Made by a program: the position numbers and the translations under genes
Shown: positions 8,086 to 17,019 of the stretch, in pieces
Layout of the letters: the number at the start of each line of letters is the position of its first letter
Numbering within the stretch: the stretch's first letter is position 1
The notes under the pieces: generated by a model
The model's input: the letters and a program-made list of their open reading frames with translations, nothing else
Databases searched by the model: none
What the model was told of the DNA's origin: nothing
NCBI GenBank assembly: GCA_944390795.1
Contig: CALXRI010000013.1
Span: 1-64,000 of the forward strand
Reading direction: 5' to 3'
Source of the DNA: an uncultured Victivallales bacterium
GTDB lineage: Bacteria > Verrucomicrobiota > Lentisphaeria > Victivallales > UBA1829
DNA: 64,000 bases

Positions 8086-8832
8086 TCACTGCTCCGGTCC
8101 GGTCCGGATCTCTTCGAGCGGCTGGACGCTGGGGCACGGGATTTCCCTGACGATTCTCGGAGCCGCCCATTTCGCGGCGTTGACCAGAACTTTCCGGATG
8201 TTTGTGTCATAAAAGATCGGGAAGGTCTCATGTCCGGGCGCGAAATAGAAGATTCTGCCGTAACCGCGTTCAAAGGTGACGCCGCTTCGGAAGACTTCGC
8301 CGCCCTCATACCAGGTGATGAATACAACATCCTTGGGAGTCGGAATGTCGAAGCGCTCGCCGTACATTTCCGTATGCGGGAGCTCGAAATGCTCCGGGAG
8401 TCCGGCCGCGATCGGATGTGCGGGCTCAATGGTCCAGATGCGCTCCTTTTCTCCGACTTCGCGCCATTTGAGGTTGCAGGTTGTTCCGAGCATCCGCATG
8501 AAGATTTTGGACTTGTGTCCGGAATGGAGAACGATCAGACCCATTCCTTCCTGAATGCGTTTCTGGATGCGGTCCACAATCTCATTCTTGACATCTCCGT
8601 GCGCCATGTGTCCCCACCAGAAAAGGACGTCGGTTTTGTCAAGAAGCGCCTCGGAAAGACCGTGTTCGGCGTCCTTGTCGAGCCAGGCATATGTGACATC
8701 GAACGATCCGTCTTCGAGAAGCGCCTCTCCGACGGCGGTGTGAATCCCCTGCGGATAGGCTTTCCGGCAGATCTCGTGCTGAAGTTCATGGCGGTACTCG
8801 TTCCATACGGTGACATTGATTTTCCTGTTCAT
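8086..8832 (-). CDS. ThuA-like domain protein (trehalose utilisation family)
   Basis: A 248-residue class I glutamine amidotransferase-like fold protein of the ThuA family, known from trehalose/maltitol catabolism and often paired with Gfo/Idh/MocA dehydrogenases. Visible motifs are [43 protein letters not shown] and [18 protein letters not shown]. No secretion signal, so cytoplasmic. The gene is divergent from an AraC regulator and heads a probable two-gene unit with the oxidoreductase downstream. The biochemical activity of such proteins is still poorly defined. Confidence 0.88.
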   Translation of the reverse strand: MNRKINVTVWNEYRHELQHEICRKAYPQGIHTAVGEALLEDGSFDVTYAWLDKDAEHGLSEALLDKTDVLFWWGHMAHGDVKNEIVDRIQKRIQEGMGLIVLHSGHKSKIFMRMLGTTCNLKWREVGEKERIWTIEPAHPIAAGLPEHFELPHTEMYGERFDIPTPKDVVFITWYEGGEVFRSGVTFERGYGRIFYFAPGHETFPIFYDTNIRKVLVNAAKWAAPRIVREIPCPSVQPLEEIRTGPEQ

Positions 8833-8904
8833 CCTGACCTCTTTTGTTATGGATTACAGATTTTTTTGTGACGTTTTGCAAATCCCTTTTTTTTAATTTA
8901 TCTG

Positions 8905-8934
8905 CTTGAAAAGGAGATTCAAGAACTTATAAGT
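8905..8934. promoter_or_regulatory. Inverted repeats between thuA-like and araC-like genes
   Basis: CTTGAA (8905-8910) and TTCAAG (8918-8923) form a perfect inverted repeat, followed by the palindrome ACTTATAAGT (8925-8934). Both lie in the 144-bp divergent spacer and are candidate binding sites for the adjacent AraC-type regulator. No experiment or second copy supports this. Confidence 0.3.
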
Positions 8935-8976
8935 ATACAAAATGTGATATTAGCGCAACAATTTGTGAGGATCATC

Positions 8977-9828
8977 ATGAATAACTTTGAGGATATCCGT
9001 ATCTGGTCGCTGCGTTTTCAGCTTCTCCGGCAGATGGAAACTCTGCCTGTTCCCTATGAGATAGTCCTGGAAAGACAGACTTCCCCCGCTTATCATCTGG
9101 AAGGGCGCGGCCGGGATCTGGATCATGCGCAGATCGTCTGCACGATTTCAGGCGAAGGCGCCTTCCGCCTGAAGGACAGAGTCTGCAAGCTGACTCCGGG
9201 AATGACGTTCATGGCGCAGCTGGGTGATCCCGACACGGCGTATTATTACCCGGGCCATGCGACGGAACCCTGGATTTTCCTGTGGATCTCCTTCGACGGG
9301 TTCCGGGCCGTGGAAATCATTCGCGAAATGAACGAACGCTACGGTTACGTGTTCCGTCTCCCGCTTGACACCGGTTTTGTGAAACACTTGGAAGCCTATA
9401 AAAGCCCGCGCGGCACCCTCCGCTTTGTGACGCCGACGGAAGGAGCGAAAATCGTGCATGACGCACTGGCGAGTCTCGGCGATACGATCGAACGTCCTGA
9501 GATGCTGTCGCGCCGGAACGAACTTGTCCGTGCCGCGCAGGAACTGATTGCCTCGAATCTGGACCGGTCTCTGGATCTTGAGGCAATCGCCCGCGAGCTC
9601 CACGTTTCACGGGAACATCTCAGCCGGGTCTTTTCCGCTCAGACAGGAATCGGGCCCGGTGCATTCGCCGCACAGGAAAGAATGCGGACGGCAGGCCGTC
9701 TCCTGCGAGACCGCACGCTGAACTGCAAGGAAATTGCCGCACGCCTCGGCTTCGCTTCCGCCGGAAGTTTTGCACGTGCCTTCCGAAACCATTACAAAAT
9801 CTCCCCGACCCAGTATCTTGGAAAATGA
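8977..9828 (+). CDS. AraC family transcriptional regulator
   Basis: A 283-residue regulator with an N-terminal cupin-like sensing domain (about 30-150) and a C-terminal double helix-turn-helix. The DNA-binding part reads LEAIARELHVSREHLSRVF, then CKEIAARLGFASAGSFARAF and HYKISPTQY. The start at 8977 follows GAGGATCATC; an upstream ATG has no such site. Its divergent position suggests control of the ThuA/oxidoreductase pair, and the ligand is likely a sugar. Confidence 0.88.
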   Translation: MNNFEDIRIWSLRFQLLRQMETLPVPYEIVLERQTSPAYHLEGRGRDLDHAQIVCTISGEGAFRLKDRVCKLTPGMTFMAQLGDPDTAYYYPGHATEPWIFLWISFDGFRAVEIIREMNERYGYVFRLPLDTGFVKHLEAYKSPRGTLRFVTPTEGAKIVHDALASLGDTIERPEMLSRRNELVRAAQELIASNLDRSLDLEAIARELHVSREHLSRVFSAQTGIGPGAFAAQERMRTAGRLLRDRTLNCKEIAARLGFASAGSFARAFRNHYKISPTQYLGK

Positions 9829-10213
9829 ACTCCCCCGCTGCGGAGCACACGCTCGTACCGGGGATTCCACCTGCGGCGCCCGGCCTGCGCAGCTGGAACG
9901 GAACAGGACTGGCAGCAGATCACGAAGTAATTTTTATGAGGCGGAAGAGCATCGTGGTATTATTCGGAATGATTTTAATGGATGCGCGCTTTGTTCAGTT
10001 TTTCCGCGCAGGACTGAAAAAAGGAAGATCCCCTTGTTGCTTCCCGGGCAGGAAAACCGTAGGAACATTATCCGCAGACCGTTATAAGAGAGTCTTCTTT
10101 CAATAAGTTCCAATTATTGAAATATAACTAATAATAATTTTAATTTCAGACTTTTGCGGTTATATTATTCTCTGTCTCTGCAAAAAGCAAAAAATACCGG
10201 AAAGGAAATCAGG
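9829..10213. other. Gene-free spacer before the yeiH-like gene
   Basis: About 385 bp. Short open frames exist but none looks like a protein family. The right half is AT-rich and contains an 8-bp inverted repeat at 10099-10121 and TATA-like sequences near 10160, a probable promoter region for the downstream transporter. I see nothing else in it. Confidence 0.5.
10099..10121. promoter_or_regulatory. Candidate operator upstream of yeiH-like gene
   Basis: TTCAATAA (10099-10106) and TTATTGAA (10114-10121) are perfect inverted arms around a 7-base spacer. They lie 92 bp upstream of the transporter start in AT-rich DNA. The binding protein is unknown; yeiH genes elsewhere are often under LysR-type control. 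Confidence 0.35.
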
Positions 10214-11260
10214 ATGGATGAAAAAATGATGGGGGAACAGAAGAACGGCGGAGCGTCCCAGGCGCCCGCCGCCGATGCGAAAGAGCGGATCAGGCGAATT
10301 GTGTTTCTGGCGGTTGCGGCAGCATTTTTCCTGGTTCCGTGGATTTGCACGCCGGTGCGTGACTATGCGCCGGGCGTGGCGGTCATCGCAGGCGTGATCT
10401 TTGCCGTGACGTATGGAAATCCGTTCATCTCGACAACCGGGAAACTGACTTCCACGCTTCTCGGGGCGGCAATTGTCGGGATGGGATTCGGCATGAATCT
10501 GATCGATGTGCTCCGCGCGGGAGCCAACGGCATGATTTACACGGCGATCGGCATCACGCTCGGCATTGCGCTGGGAGTCTGGCTCGGCAAACGGCTCGGG
10601 CTGGCGCGCGACACCATGTATCTGGTCAGCGTCGGGACTTCGATCTGCGGCGGCAGCGCGATTGCGGCTGCTGCTCCCGTCCTGAAAGCAAAGGCGCATG
10701 ATGTCGCGATCGCCTCCGCCACGGTGTTCACGCTGAATGCCATCGCGCTTCTGATTTTTCCGCCGATCGGCCATGCGCTCGGCATGAGCGAGGTGCAGTT
10801 CGGATTCTGGTCCGCGCTCGGCATTCACGACACCAGTTCGGTGGTCGGAGCGTCCATGCAGTACGGTCCGACGGCGCTGGAGGTCGGGACGACCGTCAAA
10901 CTTGCCCGTGCGCTGTGGATTGTTCCGGTGACGCTGTTCCTGTCCTGCTTCGTCGCGGGCGCCGCGGAAGGGGAAAAGCGGAAAATCAAACTGAAGATTC
11001 CGTGGTTTATTCCCGGGTTCCTTGCGGCTGCCGCTCTGGTGACCTGGATTCCGGCAGCCGCGCCGGCCGGCGGATTCCTCAAGGAGCTTTCCAAATACCT
11101 GATGATTCTGACGCTGTTCCTGATCGGAGCGAACCTCAGCCGCGAAAAACTCAAGGAGCTCGGACTCAAACCCGTGATTCACGGCATTGTTCTCTGGCTT
11201 GTTCTGGCAACTGTCTGGGGGGCGGCGATTCACCTCGGCTGGGTGCACTGCGTGAAATGA
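10214..11260 (+). CDS. YeiH/UPF0324 family putative sulfate exporter
   Basis: A 348-residue polytopic inner-membrane protein of the UPF0324 (YeiH) family, annotated as a putative anion exporter and linked elsewhere to sulfonate metabolism. Diagnostic segments are LLGAAIVGMGFGMNL, SVGTSICGGSAIAAAAPVLKAK and GIHDTSSVVGASMQYG, with about ten hydrophobic helices. The start at 10214 (MDEKMMGEQ) follows AAAGGAAATCAGG; an upstream ATG adds only a low-complexity leader. A charged 30-residue cytoplasmic tail precedes the first helix. It converges on the EamA gene with a 22-bp gap. The true substrate of this family is not firmly established. Confidence 0.88.
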   Translation: MDEKMMGEQKNGGASQAPAADAKERIRRIVFLAVAAAFFLVPWICTPVRDYAPGVAVIAGVIFAVTYGNPFISTTGKLTSTLLGAAIVGMGFGMNLIDVLRAGANGMIYTAIGITLGIALGVWLGKRLGLARDTMYLVSVGTSICGGSAIAAAAPVLKAKAHDVAIASATVFTLNAIALLIFPPIGHALGMSEVQFGFWSALGIHDTSSVVGASMQYGPTALEVGTTVKLARALWIVPVTLFLSCFVAGAAEGEKRKIKLKIPWFIPGFLAAAALVTWIPAAAPAGGFLKELSKYLMILTLFLIGANLSREKLKELGLKPVIHGIVLWLVLATVWGAAIHLGWVHCVK

Positions 11261-11282
11261 CGGTGCCCCGCGGCGGGTTCCC

Positions 11283-11699
11283 TCACATCAGCAGCACGAG
11301 CGAACCCCCCGTAATCAGCAGCCCGCCGAGAATCACCTTCGGATCGGCGGGCTCATGAAGAAACAGGATCGCAAGCAGAATCGTGATCGCGACGCTGAGC
11401 TTGTCGATCGGCGCGACCTTCGAAACGCTCCCGAGCTGAAGCGCCCGGAAGTAGAACAGCCATGAAAATCCTGTTGCAAGGCCGGAGAGCACAAGGAAAA
11501 GCCAGTTCTGTGCGCCGACCTGGCGAAGCTGACCGCCCGCGCCGGTGAACAGGACGATTCCCCAGGCAAGCGGCAGAATGACCGCCGTCCGGATTGCTGT
11601 CGCCAGATTCGAGTCGATATTGCGCACGCCCGCTTTCGCCAGAAGCGCCGTCACCGCCGCGAAGAATGCGGCAAGCAGTGCGGAGATTCGCCAGTCCAT
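11283..11699 (-). CDS. Half-size EamA/DMT family transporter
   Basis: A 138-residue membrane protein with about five hydrophobic helices, starting DWRISALLAAFFAAVTALLA and containing SWLFYFRALQLGSVSKVAPI and LSVAITILLAILFLHEP, characteristic of one EamA repeat. Full-size drug/metabolite transporters have ten helices from two repeats; this single-repeat form presumably works as a dimer, as known for other short DMT proteins. It lies 21 bp downstream of bioA on the same strand, so it may be cotranscribed. Whether it moves a biotin precursor is unknown. Confidence 0.85.
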   Translation of the reverse strand: MDWRISALLAAFFAAVTALLAKAGVRNIDSNLATAIRTAVILPLAWGIVLFTGAGGQLRQVGAQNWLFLVLSGLATGFSWLFYFRALQLGSVSKVAPIDKLSVAITILLAILFLHEPADPKVILGGLLITGGSLVLLM

Positions 11700-11720
11700 G
11701 ATGATCCGCGCCGTCCTTTC

Positions 11721-13103
11721 TTATGATTTGGCAAGCATTTCCTGCGATTCCCGCACCGCTTTGACCAGTGCCTGTTCGGCGATGGCGGCCATTTCGTCGA
11801 GAACGGGTTCCGGCGTGTTCAGGGGCGGCAGGAAATAGATCGTGTCGCCGGTGCCGAGCTCGCGGAGAATGACGCCCGCGTCGATCACATTCCGGGAGAA
11901 GCGGAAGCCCGTCCGCAGGTTCCGCGCGAAGGATTTTCCCGTGTCGGGGTTGATGATCTCTCCGGCGGTGGAGAAGCCCAGTCCGCGCACATGGGCGAGC
12001 ATCCCGGTGTCATCCGCAATTTTCTGCATCCGCGCGCGCAGTTTTCCCGCGCGTTCCGCAACCTGTTCGACGATTTTCTCCTCCTGATAGATCCGGATCA
12101 CGGCAAGCGCGGCGGCGGCCGCGGGCGCGTATCCGGCAAAGGTCGTCGAATGCATAAAGGTGCGCCCCGTTCCGTAGTCCGCATAAAACGCCTCATAGAC
12201 TTTGTCTGTCGTGACCACGGCGGCGAGCGGACAGTAACCCGAGGTGAGCCCTTTGGAGAGCAGCATGAAGTCCGGCTGGATGCCGGCGTGTTCGCAGGCG
12301 AGGAATTTTCCCGTGCGTCCGAATCCGGTCATGATTTCGTCGGCGATCAGATGCGCTCCGTGCGCATCCGCCCATTTCCGCAGGCGCCGCAGCAGATCGG
12401 GACTGTAGATCAGCATTCCCGCCGCGCCCTGCAGAACCGGTTCGAAGACGATTGCCGCAATTTCATCGGCATGCTCCTCCAGCTGCGCCTCGATTTTCTT
12501 CCACTGCTCCTCGGGCATCTGCGCCCACTCCGGAGACTCCTCGCCGCTCAGGTAGTGGAGCGGGCCGAGTTTCGGAATCTTCGGACAGAGATGGAGGAAC
12601 GGCTTCGAGTAAAGTTCGCAGTTTCCGGCGGCGAGCGTGAGGATCGTTTCGCCGTGATAGCCGTTGTGAAGCGCCACAAAGAGACTCTTTTCCGGGTGGC
12701 CGGTCTGCATGTGATACTGGAGCGACATCTTCATGGCGATCTCCACGGAGACGCTGCCGTTTTCCGCGAGATAAACGCGTTCCAGACCGGGAGAGAGTTT
12801 CGAAAGTTCCTCGCAGAGCATTGCGACCGGTTCCGTGCAGCAGTTCGCCATGATGACGTGCTCGAACTGGTTGAGCTGATCGATGAACGCCTTGCGGACG
12901 CGCGGCTCGCCGTGACCGAGACTTTTGCACCACCAGGAGCTGATGCCGTCGATCAGGCGCCGCCCGTCCTTCAGCGTGATGATGCTTCCGGAGGCTGTCG
13001 CGACCGGAAGCGGAGGAAGCGTTTCGCAGTCCTTCATCTGCGTGCACGGGTGCCAGAAATGCCGCAGATTCAGATCGACAAGTTCATTTGCCTTCATGGT
13101 CAT
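11721..13103 (-). CDS. bioA: Adenosylmethionine-8-amino-7-oxononanoate aminotransferase
   Basis: PLP enzyme of biotin synthesis that converts KAPA to DAPA using S-adenosylmethionine as amino donor. The 460 residues include FWHPCTQMKD, DGISSWWCKSLGHG, NGYHGETILTLAAGN, the PLP-Asp motif HLIADEIMTGFGRTG and Schiff-base lysine in FMLLSKGLTSGY. The HPCTQM form replaces HPYTSM of E. coli, a variant common in other BioA branches. The start overlaps the upstream glmU-like stop by about 20 bp, giving a coupled glmM, glmU-like, bioA order. No other biotin gene is visible here. Confidence 0.92.
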   Translation of the reverse strand: MTMKANELVDLNLRHFWHPCTQMKDCETLPPLPVATASGSIITLKDGRRLIDGISSWWCKSLGHGEPRVRKAFIDQLNQFEHVIMANCCTEPVAMLCEELSKLSPGLERVYLAENGSVSVEIAMKMSLQYHMQTGHPEKSLFVALHNGYHGETILTLAAGNCELYSKPFLHLCPKIPKLGPLHYLSGEESPEWAQMPEEQWKKIEAQLEEHADEIAAIVFEPVLQGAAGMLIYSPDLLRRLRKWADAHGAHLIADEIMTGFGRTGKFLACEHAGIQPDFMLLSKGLTSGYCPLAAVVTTDKVYEAFYADYGTGRTFMHSTTFAGYAPAAAAALAVIRIYQEEKIVEQVAERAGKLRARMQKIADDTGMLAHVRGLGFSTAGEIINPDTGKSFARNLRTGFRFSRNVIDAGVILRELGTGDTIYFLPPLNTPEPVLDEMAAIAEQALVKAVRESQEMLAKS

Positions 13104-13998
13104 TCTGCTTCAGATCCTTCTGCACGACGGTCCCGGGACGCATGGCGGCGTCGGGCCAGATCTTCCGCCCGGGATAAATCGCGCTGTGAATTCCGGTGTG
13201 GACGTTGTCGCCGATGACGGCGCCGAATTTGCGGCGGTGCGTGTCGACGAGCTCGCCGTTGACCATCGAGCGGTGGTTGCATCCGTCGTGGCGGAAATTG
13301 GAGATGATCGTTCCCGCGCCGAAGTTCGTCTTCGGGCAGACGATCGAATCCCCGATATAGGAAAGGTGTCCGGCGGCGACGTGATCCATCAGAATCGAAT
13401 TCTTGATCTCGACCGCCTGTCCGACATGGCATTTGTCGCCGATGAAGGTTGTCCCGCGGATGTAGCAGTTCGGGCCGATCTTGCAGTTTCTGCCGATCAC
13501 CACGACGCCTTCCATGTAAACGCCGGGCAGGACGATGGAGCCTTCGCCGAGAACCAGCACGCCGTCGATCGTGACGCGTTCGCGCACCGTTCCGGCGATC
13601 CGGCTTTTGCGGATGGCTCCGAGCAGATCCTCGTTGACGGCGAGAATATGCCACGGATAGACGATGCGGAAGGATTTTTCATCCGGCGTGACGGTGACGG
13701 CGTTTGCATCCGCCTCGTCTCCTTCGGAGAGCCATGCGACCGGTCTGCCGTCTGCCTTCAGGGTGAAATTTCCGTTGCCCCGCGCCAGGATTTCAATCAG
13801 GCCGTGCGAAGGCCAGAAGTCCGCGGCGGCGGAGAGGCGTTTTTCCGCCAGAAGCGGAGCAAGTTCAAAAAATTCATTCCAGCGCCGCTCCAGCGCGCCT
13901 TTCAGCGTGGTTCCCGCAACCTGGATTTCCAGCGGGGCGCGGCGGCAGGTCAGCGGTTCGAGAAGCGCCGCGTCTCCGGATTCAAAAATGCGTATCAT
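13084..13998 (-). CDS. GlmU-like left-handed beta-helix acetyltransferase
   Basis: A 304-residue protein whose C-terminal half is a hexapeptide-repeat helix closely resembling the acetyltransferase domain of GlmU: IGPNCYIRGTTFIGDKCHVG, then AGHLSYIGDS with the catalytic-type His, GAGTIISNFRHDG and VIGDNVHTGIHS. The first 130 residues lack the GxGTRM uridylyltransferase loop of GlmU. They show LLEPLTCRRAPLEI, reminiscent of the degenerate sugar nucleotidyltransferase family seen in Bacteroidota. Position directly after glmM argues for N-acetylation of glucosamine-1-phosphate. The uridylyl transfer step would then need another enzyme. Confidence 0.8.
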   Translation of the reverse strand: MIRIFESGDAALLEPLTCRRAPLEIQVAGTTLKGALERRWNEFFELAPLLAEKRLSAAADFWPSHGLIEILARGNGNFTLKADGRPVAWLSEGDEADANAVTVTPDEKSFRIVYPWHILAVNEDLLGAIRKSRIAGTVRERVTIDGVLVLGEGSIVLPGVYMEGVVVIGRNCKIGPNCYIRGTTFIGDKCHVGQAVEIKNSILMDHVAAGHLSYIGDSIVCPKTNFGAGTIISNFRHDGCNHRSMVNGELVDTHRRKFGAVIGDNVHTGIHSAIYPGRKIWPDAAMRPGTVVQKDLKQNDHEGK

Positions 13999-13999
13999 C

Positions 14000-15346
14000 T
14001 TACCCGAGCTCCTCTTTTACCGCGTCGGTGAGCTTCCCGAGCCAGAGATCGACATCGGAAGCGTCCTTCGCCTCGACCAGAAGACGGATCTTGTTTTCCG
14101 TTCCGGAGTAGCGGACGACCACGCGGCCGCTTGCCTGAAGCGCCTTGTCCGCATCGGAGATCACGCCGGAAAGGACCTTGAGCTGTTCAAGCGGGATGCG
14201 TTCGCGCACCGGCATGCTGATGAGCTTCTGGGGATATTCCTCCATGAACGAGGCAAGTTCGCGCAGAGGCGTGTCCTTCTGCTTCATGAGATTCAGGACG
14301 TGGAGCGCGGAAATGATGCCGTCTCCGGTCGTCACGTAGTCGAGGAAGATCAGATGTCCGGACTGTTCGCCGCCGAGGGAGAGGGTCTTTTCCCGCATCG
14401 TTTCGATGACATAGCGGTCGCCGACCGCGGTGACGATCACATCGATTCCGGCCTTTTTCATTGCCGCCAGCAGTCCGAGATTGCTCATGCTTGTGACGGC
14501 AATCGCGTTGTTGGAGAGACGGCCGCGCGCCTTGTAGTCCAGCGCGCACAGTCCGATGATCCGGTCGCCGTTGACAACGCTGCCTTCGGCGTCGCAGAAA
14601 ATGACGCGGTCGGCATCTCCGTCCAGGGAGATGCCGACATCCGCGCCGTATTTCCGGACCAGAGCGGACATGTTTTCCGGATGGGTCGCTCCGCAGCCGT
14701 CGTTGATGTTGAATCCGTCGGGTTCCACGGCGGTCGGAATGACTTCAACGCCGAGTTCGCGGAAAATCAGCGGGGCGATGGAGTATGCCGCGCCGTTCGC
14801 GCAGTCGAGCACGGCTTTGATTCCCTTGAGGGAGTGGTTTCTGATCGAGCTCTTGGCAAACTCAATGTAGCGGCCGCGCGCATCGTCGATCCGGTATGCC
14901 TTGCCGATTCTGCGGGATCCCTGGAGTTCGTTGCCGCGTTCGGATTCGAGAATGTAGTGTTCAATGCGCGCCTCGACATCGTCGGGCAGTTTGAATCCGT
15001 CCGCGCTGAAGATTTTGATGCCGTTGTCATCGGAGGGATTGTGCGAGGCGGTAATCATGATGCCGCAGTCCGCGCCAAGCGATTTCGTCAGATGCGCAAC
15101 GGCGGGCGTCGGCATCGGACCGACCTCCAGCACGTTCATGCCCATGCTGACCAGGCCGCTGGTCAGAGCTGTTTCAAGCATATAGCCGGAGAGCCGGGTA
15201 TCTTTGCCGAGCACGGCTTTGGGGGTATTGTCTCCCGCGCCGAAGACGTGTGCGATGGATTTTCCCACACGGAGTGCGGTTTCCGGAGTAATCGGATAGA
15301 CATTGGCCTTGCCCCGGATGCCGTCAGTGCCGAACAGTTTTCCCAT
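14000..15346 (-). CDS. glmM: Phosphoglucosamine mutase
   Basis: Interconverts glucosamine-6-phosphate and glucosamine-1-phosphate on the way to UDP-GlcNAc for peptidoglycan and LPS. The 448 residues start GKLFGTDGIRGKAN. They contain the phosphoserine loop TASHNPSDDNGIKIF, the metal-binding DGDADRVIFCD, the sugar-binding GGEQSGHLIF and the phosphate-binding RYSGTENKIRLLVEA. Length is standard. The stop lies one base from the next gene's start. A promoter (TTGCCA, 17 bp, TATCTT) lies just upstream at 15380-15408. Confidence 0.97.
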   Translation of the reverse strand: MGKLFGTDGIRGKANVYPITPETALRVGKSIAHVFGAGDNTPKAVLGKDTRLSGYMLETALTSGLVSMGMNVLEVGPMPTPAVAHLTKSLGADCGIMITASHNPSDDNGIKIFSADGFKLPDDVEARIEHYILESERGNELQGSRRIGKAYRIDDARGRYIEFAKSSIRNHSLKGIKAVLDCANGAAYSIAPLIFRELGVEVIPTAVEPDGFNINDGCGATHPENMSALVRKYGADVGISLDGDADRVIFCDAEGSVVNGDRIIGLCALDYKARGRLSNNAIAVTSMSNLGLLAAMKKAGIDVIVTAVGDRYVIETMREKTLSLGGEQSGHLIFLDYVTTGDGIISALHVLNLMKQKDTPLRELASFMEEYPQKLISMPVRERIPLEQLKVLSGVISDADKALQASGRVVVRYSGTENKIRLLVEAKDASDVDLWLGKLTDAVKEELG

Positions 15347-15379
15347 AGAGAGACTCCTTTCCTTAAAAACCAGATCTAT

Positions 15380-15408
15380 AAGATAACGTCATTTTCATGA
15401 TATGGCAA
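15380..15408 (-). promoter_or_regulatory. Sigma-70-type promoter of the glmM operon
   Basis: On the minus strand TTGCCA (15408-15403) and TATCTT (15385-15380) are separated by 17 bp. The glmM ATG is 33 bp downstream of the -10 box, preceded by AAGGAAAGGAG. Confidence 0.6.
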
Positions 15409-15599
15409 CTTCTCCGGATGATTTTTTTATTCAAAAAGCCGTTTAGTATCATGGATATGGACATAAAAGCGGAAAACTCGGGGCCTTGCGCTGACGGCTG
15501 CAAAGCCGAACTGCTCCAATCCAACAAGCCGGAACGATTTCCGGCGCTGTAAGCTCTCCCGGCGGATTTTGCGGGTTGCAGCGGTCTTTCCGCCCGGTG

Positions 15600-15850
15600 G
15601 GGGGAAGTTTCTGATAATACAGCCTTTGCATTGCGGGACTTCCATCGGCTCCTGAAGATTCCGGAGCTGTTCGCGCAGAACCTTTTCCTGGCGGAAGATC
15701 AGCTCGCCCGTTCGGGTATGGTGGAATCCCCCCTGCCGGCACATTCCGATTGCAATGCCGGACGCCTTTCACGGACAATCCCGTGGCACGCAGACAGTGG
15801 ATCCGTTTCAGGCTGCTGACATGACAAGCGGATGTCCTTCTGTGTCGGAA
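15600..15850 (-). pseudogene. Decayed MerR-family regulator
   Basis: On the minus strand three frames together spell a MerR-type regulator. The first gives KRIHCLRATGLSVKGVR, the typical post-helix-turn-helix segment. Another gives GDSTIPERA, the hallmark segment before the dimer helix. A third gives ELIFRQEKVLREQLRNLQE then CKGCII, the coiled-coil dimerisation helix. Single-base shifts separate them, for example an extra G in the GGGGGG run and a missing G before AGCTG. No single frame gives a working protein. MerR regulators of this type often sit beside aldo/keto reductase and flavodoxin genes, as here. The rest of 15409-15904 shows nothing else. Confidence 0.5.
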
Positions 15851-15904
15851 CAACTTCAATATGGAGCCGGGTTCCCGGAAATCTGCAACCGGTTCGGACC
15901 AGTG

Positions 15905-16807
15905 TCACTCTTCCGGATCGGAGAAGCGTTCCAGAAGCCGCTCCCGGAAGAGTTCCGCCGCCTTGGAAAAGACCTGATACTTTTTCCATACAATGTGCAA
16001 GCCGGATTCCAGTTTCGGTTCCAGCGGGCGGAAACGGAGTTCGCGACTGCCGGCGGTATCAATCAGCCCGTCGAGTCCCAGCGCGTAACCGATCCCCGCC
16101 TCAACCAGCAGCGCGGCATTGTAAATGAGGTTGTAGGTCGCAACGATCTTGAGCTTTTCAAAACTTTTCCCGAACCATTCGGCATACGCGTTCTTCACTG
16201 TGCTCTGCCGGATGTTGATCCGTGAGCAGATCAGCGGGAGGTTCCGAAGATCCCGAAGCGTGATTGCCGTTTTTGCCGCAAGCGGAGAATCCTTCCGCAT
16301 GACGAGTCCCCAGGTGTCACGAATGGGAAGCGCAACGGAATCGTATTTGGAAATGTCCACCGGCTGAATCAGAACGCCGAAATCAAGAATGCCCTTGTCG
16401 AGCCGCTCCATGACGTCCTCGGCGTTGCCGCTGTAAAGGTTGTAGCGGATATCGGGATGTTCCTCCCGCAGTTCCCCGATTGTTTCGGCAACGAGCCGCA
16501 TGGCTTTGGATTCCCCGCCGCCGATATGAACGCTGCCGCCGATGTTTTCCCCCATGGCGTTGAAATCGCCCTCGGTCCGGTTGACGATTTCCAGAATCTC
16601 TTCCGCGCGTTTCCGCAGGAAACGTCCTTCCGCAGTCAGAGTGATGGTGCGGTTGCTGCGGATGAAAAGTTGTTGACCGAGTTCCTCTTCCAGATCCTGA
16701 AGCTGGCGCGACAAGGTCGGCTGGGTCACATGAAGAAATTTCGCCGCTCCGACAATCGTTCCCTCGCGCGCGACCGCGAGAAAATAACGCAACACTCTGA
16801 TTTCCAT
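15905..16807 (-). CDS. LysR family transcriptional regulator
   Basis: A 300-residue LysR-type regulator. The N-terminal winged helix-turn-helix reads MEIRVLRYFLAVAREGTIVG and LHVTQPTLSRQLQDLEEELG, followed by the linker helix and a periplasmic-binding-protein-like effector domain (IGGGESKAMRLVAETIGEL). The start at 16807 follows GGAGGTGTTCG, a strong ribosome binding site; an earlier in-frame ATG lacks one. It is divergent from the CMD-cupin gene, the usual LysR arrangement, so it probably controls the redox cluster to the right. The effector may be an aromatic or carbonyl compound, but the sequence does not say. Confidence 0.92.
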   Translation of the reverse strand: MEIRVLRYFLAVAREGTIVGAAKFLHVTQPTLSRQLQDLEEELGQQLFIRSNRTITLTAEGRFLRKRAEEILEIVNRTEGDFNAMGENIGGSVHIGGGESKAMRLVAETIGELREEHPDIRYNLYSGNAEDVMERLDKGILDFGVLIQPVDISKYDSVALPIRDTWGLVMRKDSPLAAKTAITLRDLRNLPLICSRINIRQSTVKNAYAEWFGKSFEKLKIVATYNLIYNAALLVEAGIGYALGLDGLIDTAGSRELRFRPLEPKLESGLHIVWKKYQVFSKAAELFRERLLERFSDPEE

Positions 16808-16891
16808 CGAACACCTCCACGGGTTGTACTTTTCGAAGATAGCATTGCAATCCATGCTTTTCAAGCATTTATATCTATAATAAATAAGTAT

Positions 16892-16927
16892 TTGCTATTG
16901 GCTGAAAGTCGCGTACAATAAATAGCA
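16892..16927 (+). promoter_or_regulatory. Promoter and inverted repeat of the redox cluster
   Basis: TTGCTA (16892-16897) and TACAAT (16914-16919) are spaced by 16 bp, a plausible sigma-70 promoter about 100 bp upstream of the first gene. TGCTATT (16893-16899) is repeated inverted as AATAGCA at 16921-16927, overlapping the -35 box and lying just after the -10 box. This could serve as a LysR or repressor site. Confidence 0.4.
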
Positions 16928-17019
16928 GAAAATCAAGACGGAGGAGGAAAGGAGAAGTTGAAGCAAAGACGTCATGGTTGTGATTCAAATGGAAAACCAA
17001 TGAAAAAACGAGGTGAAGA

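Noticed and set aside
9734-10106. Small open frames after the AraC gene
   Set aside because: They overlap the regulator's end or lack any family likeness and ribosome binding sites.
11721-13103. BioA with Cys where E. coli has the substrate-binding Tyr (HPCTQM)
   Set aside because: HPCTQM is a common variant in other BioA branches, so it is not a defect.
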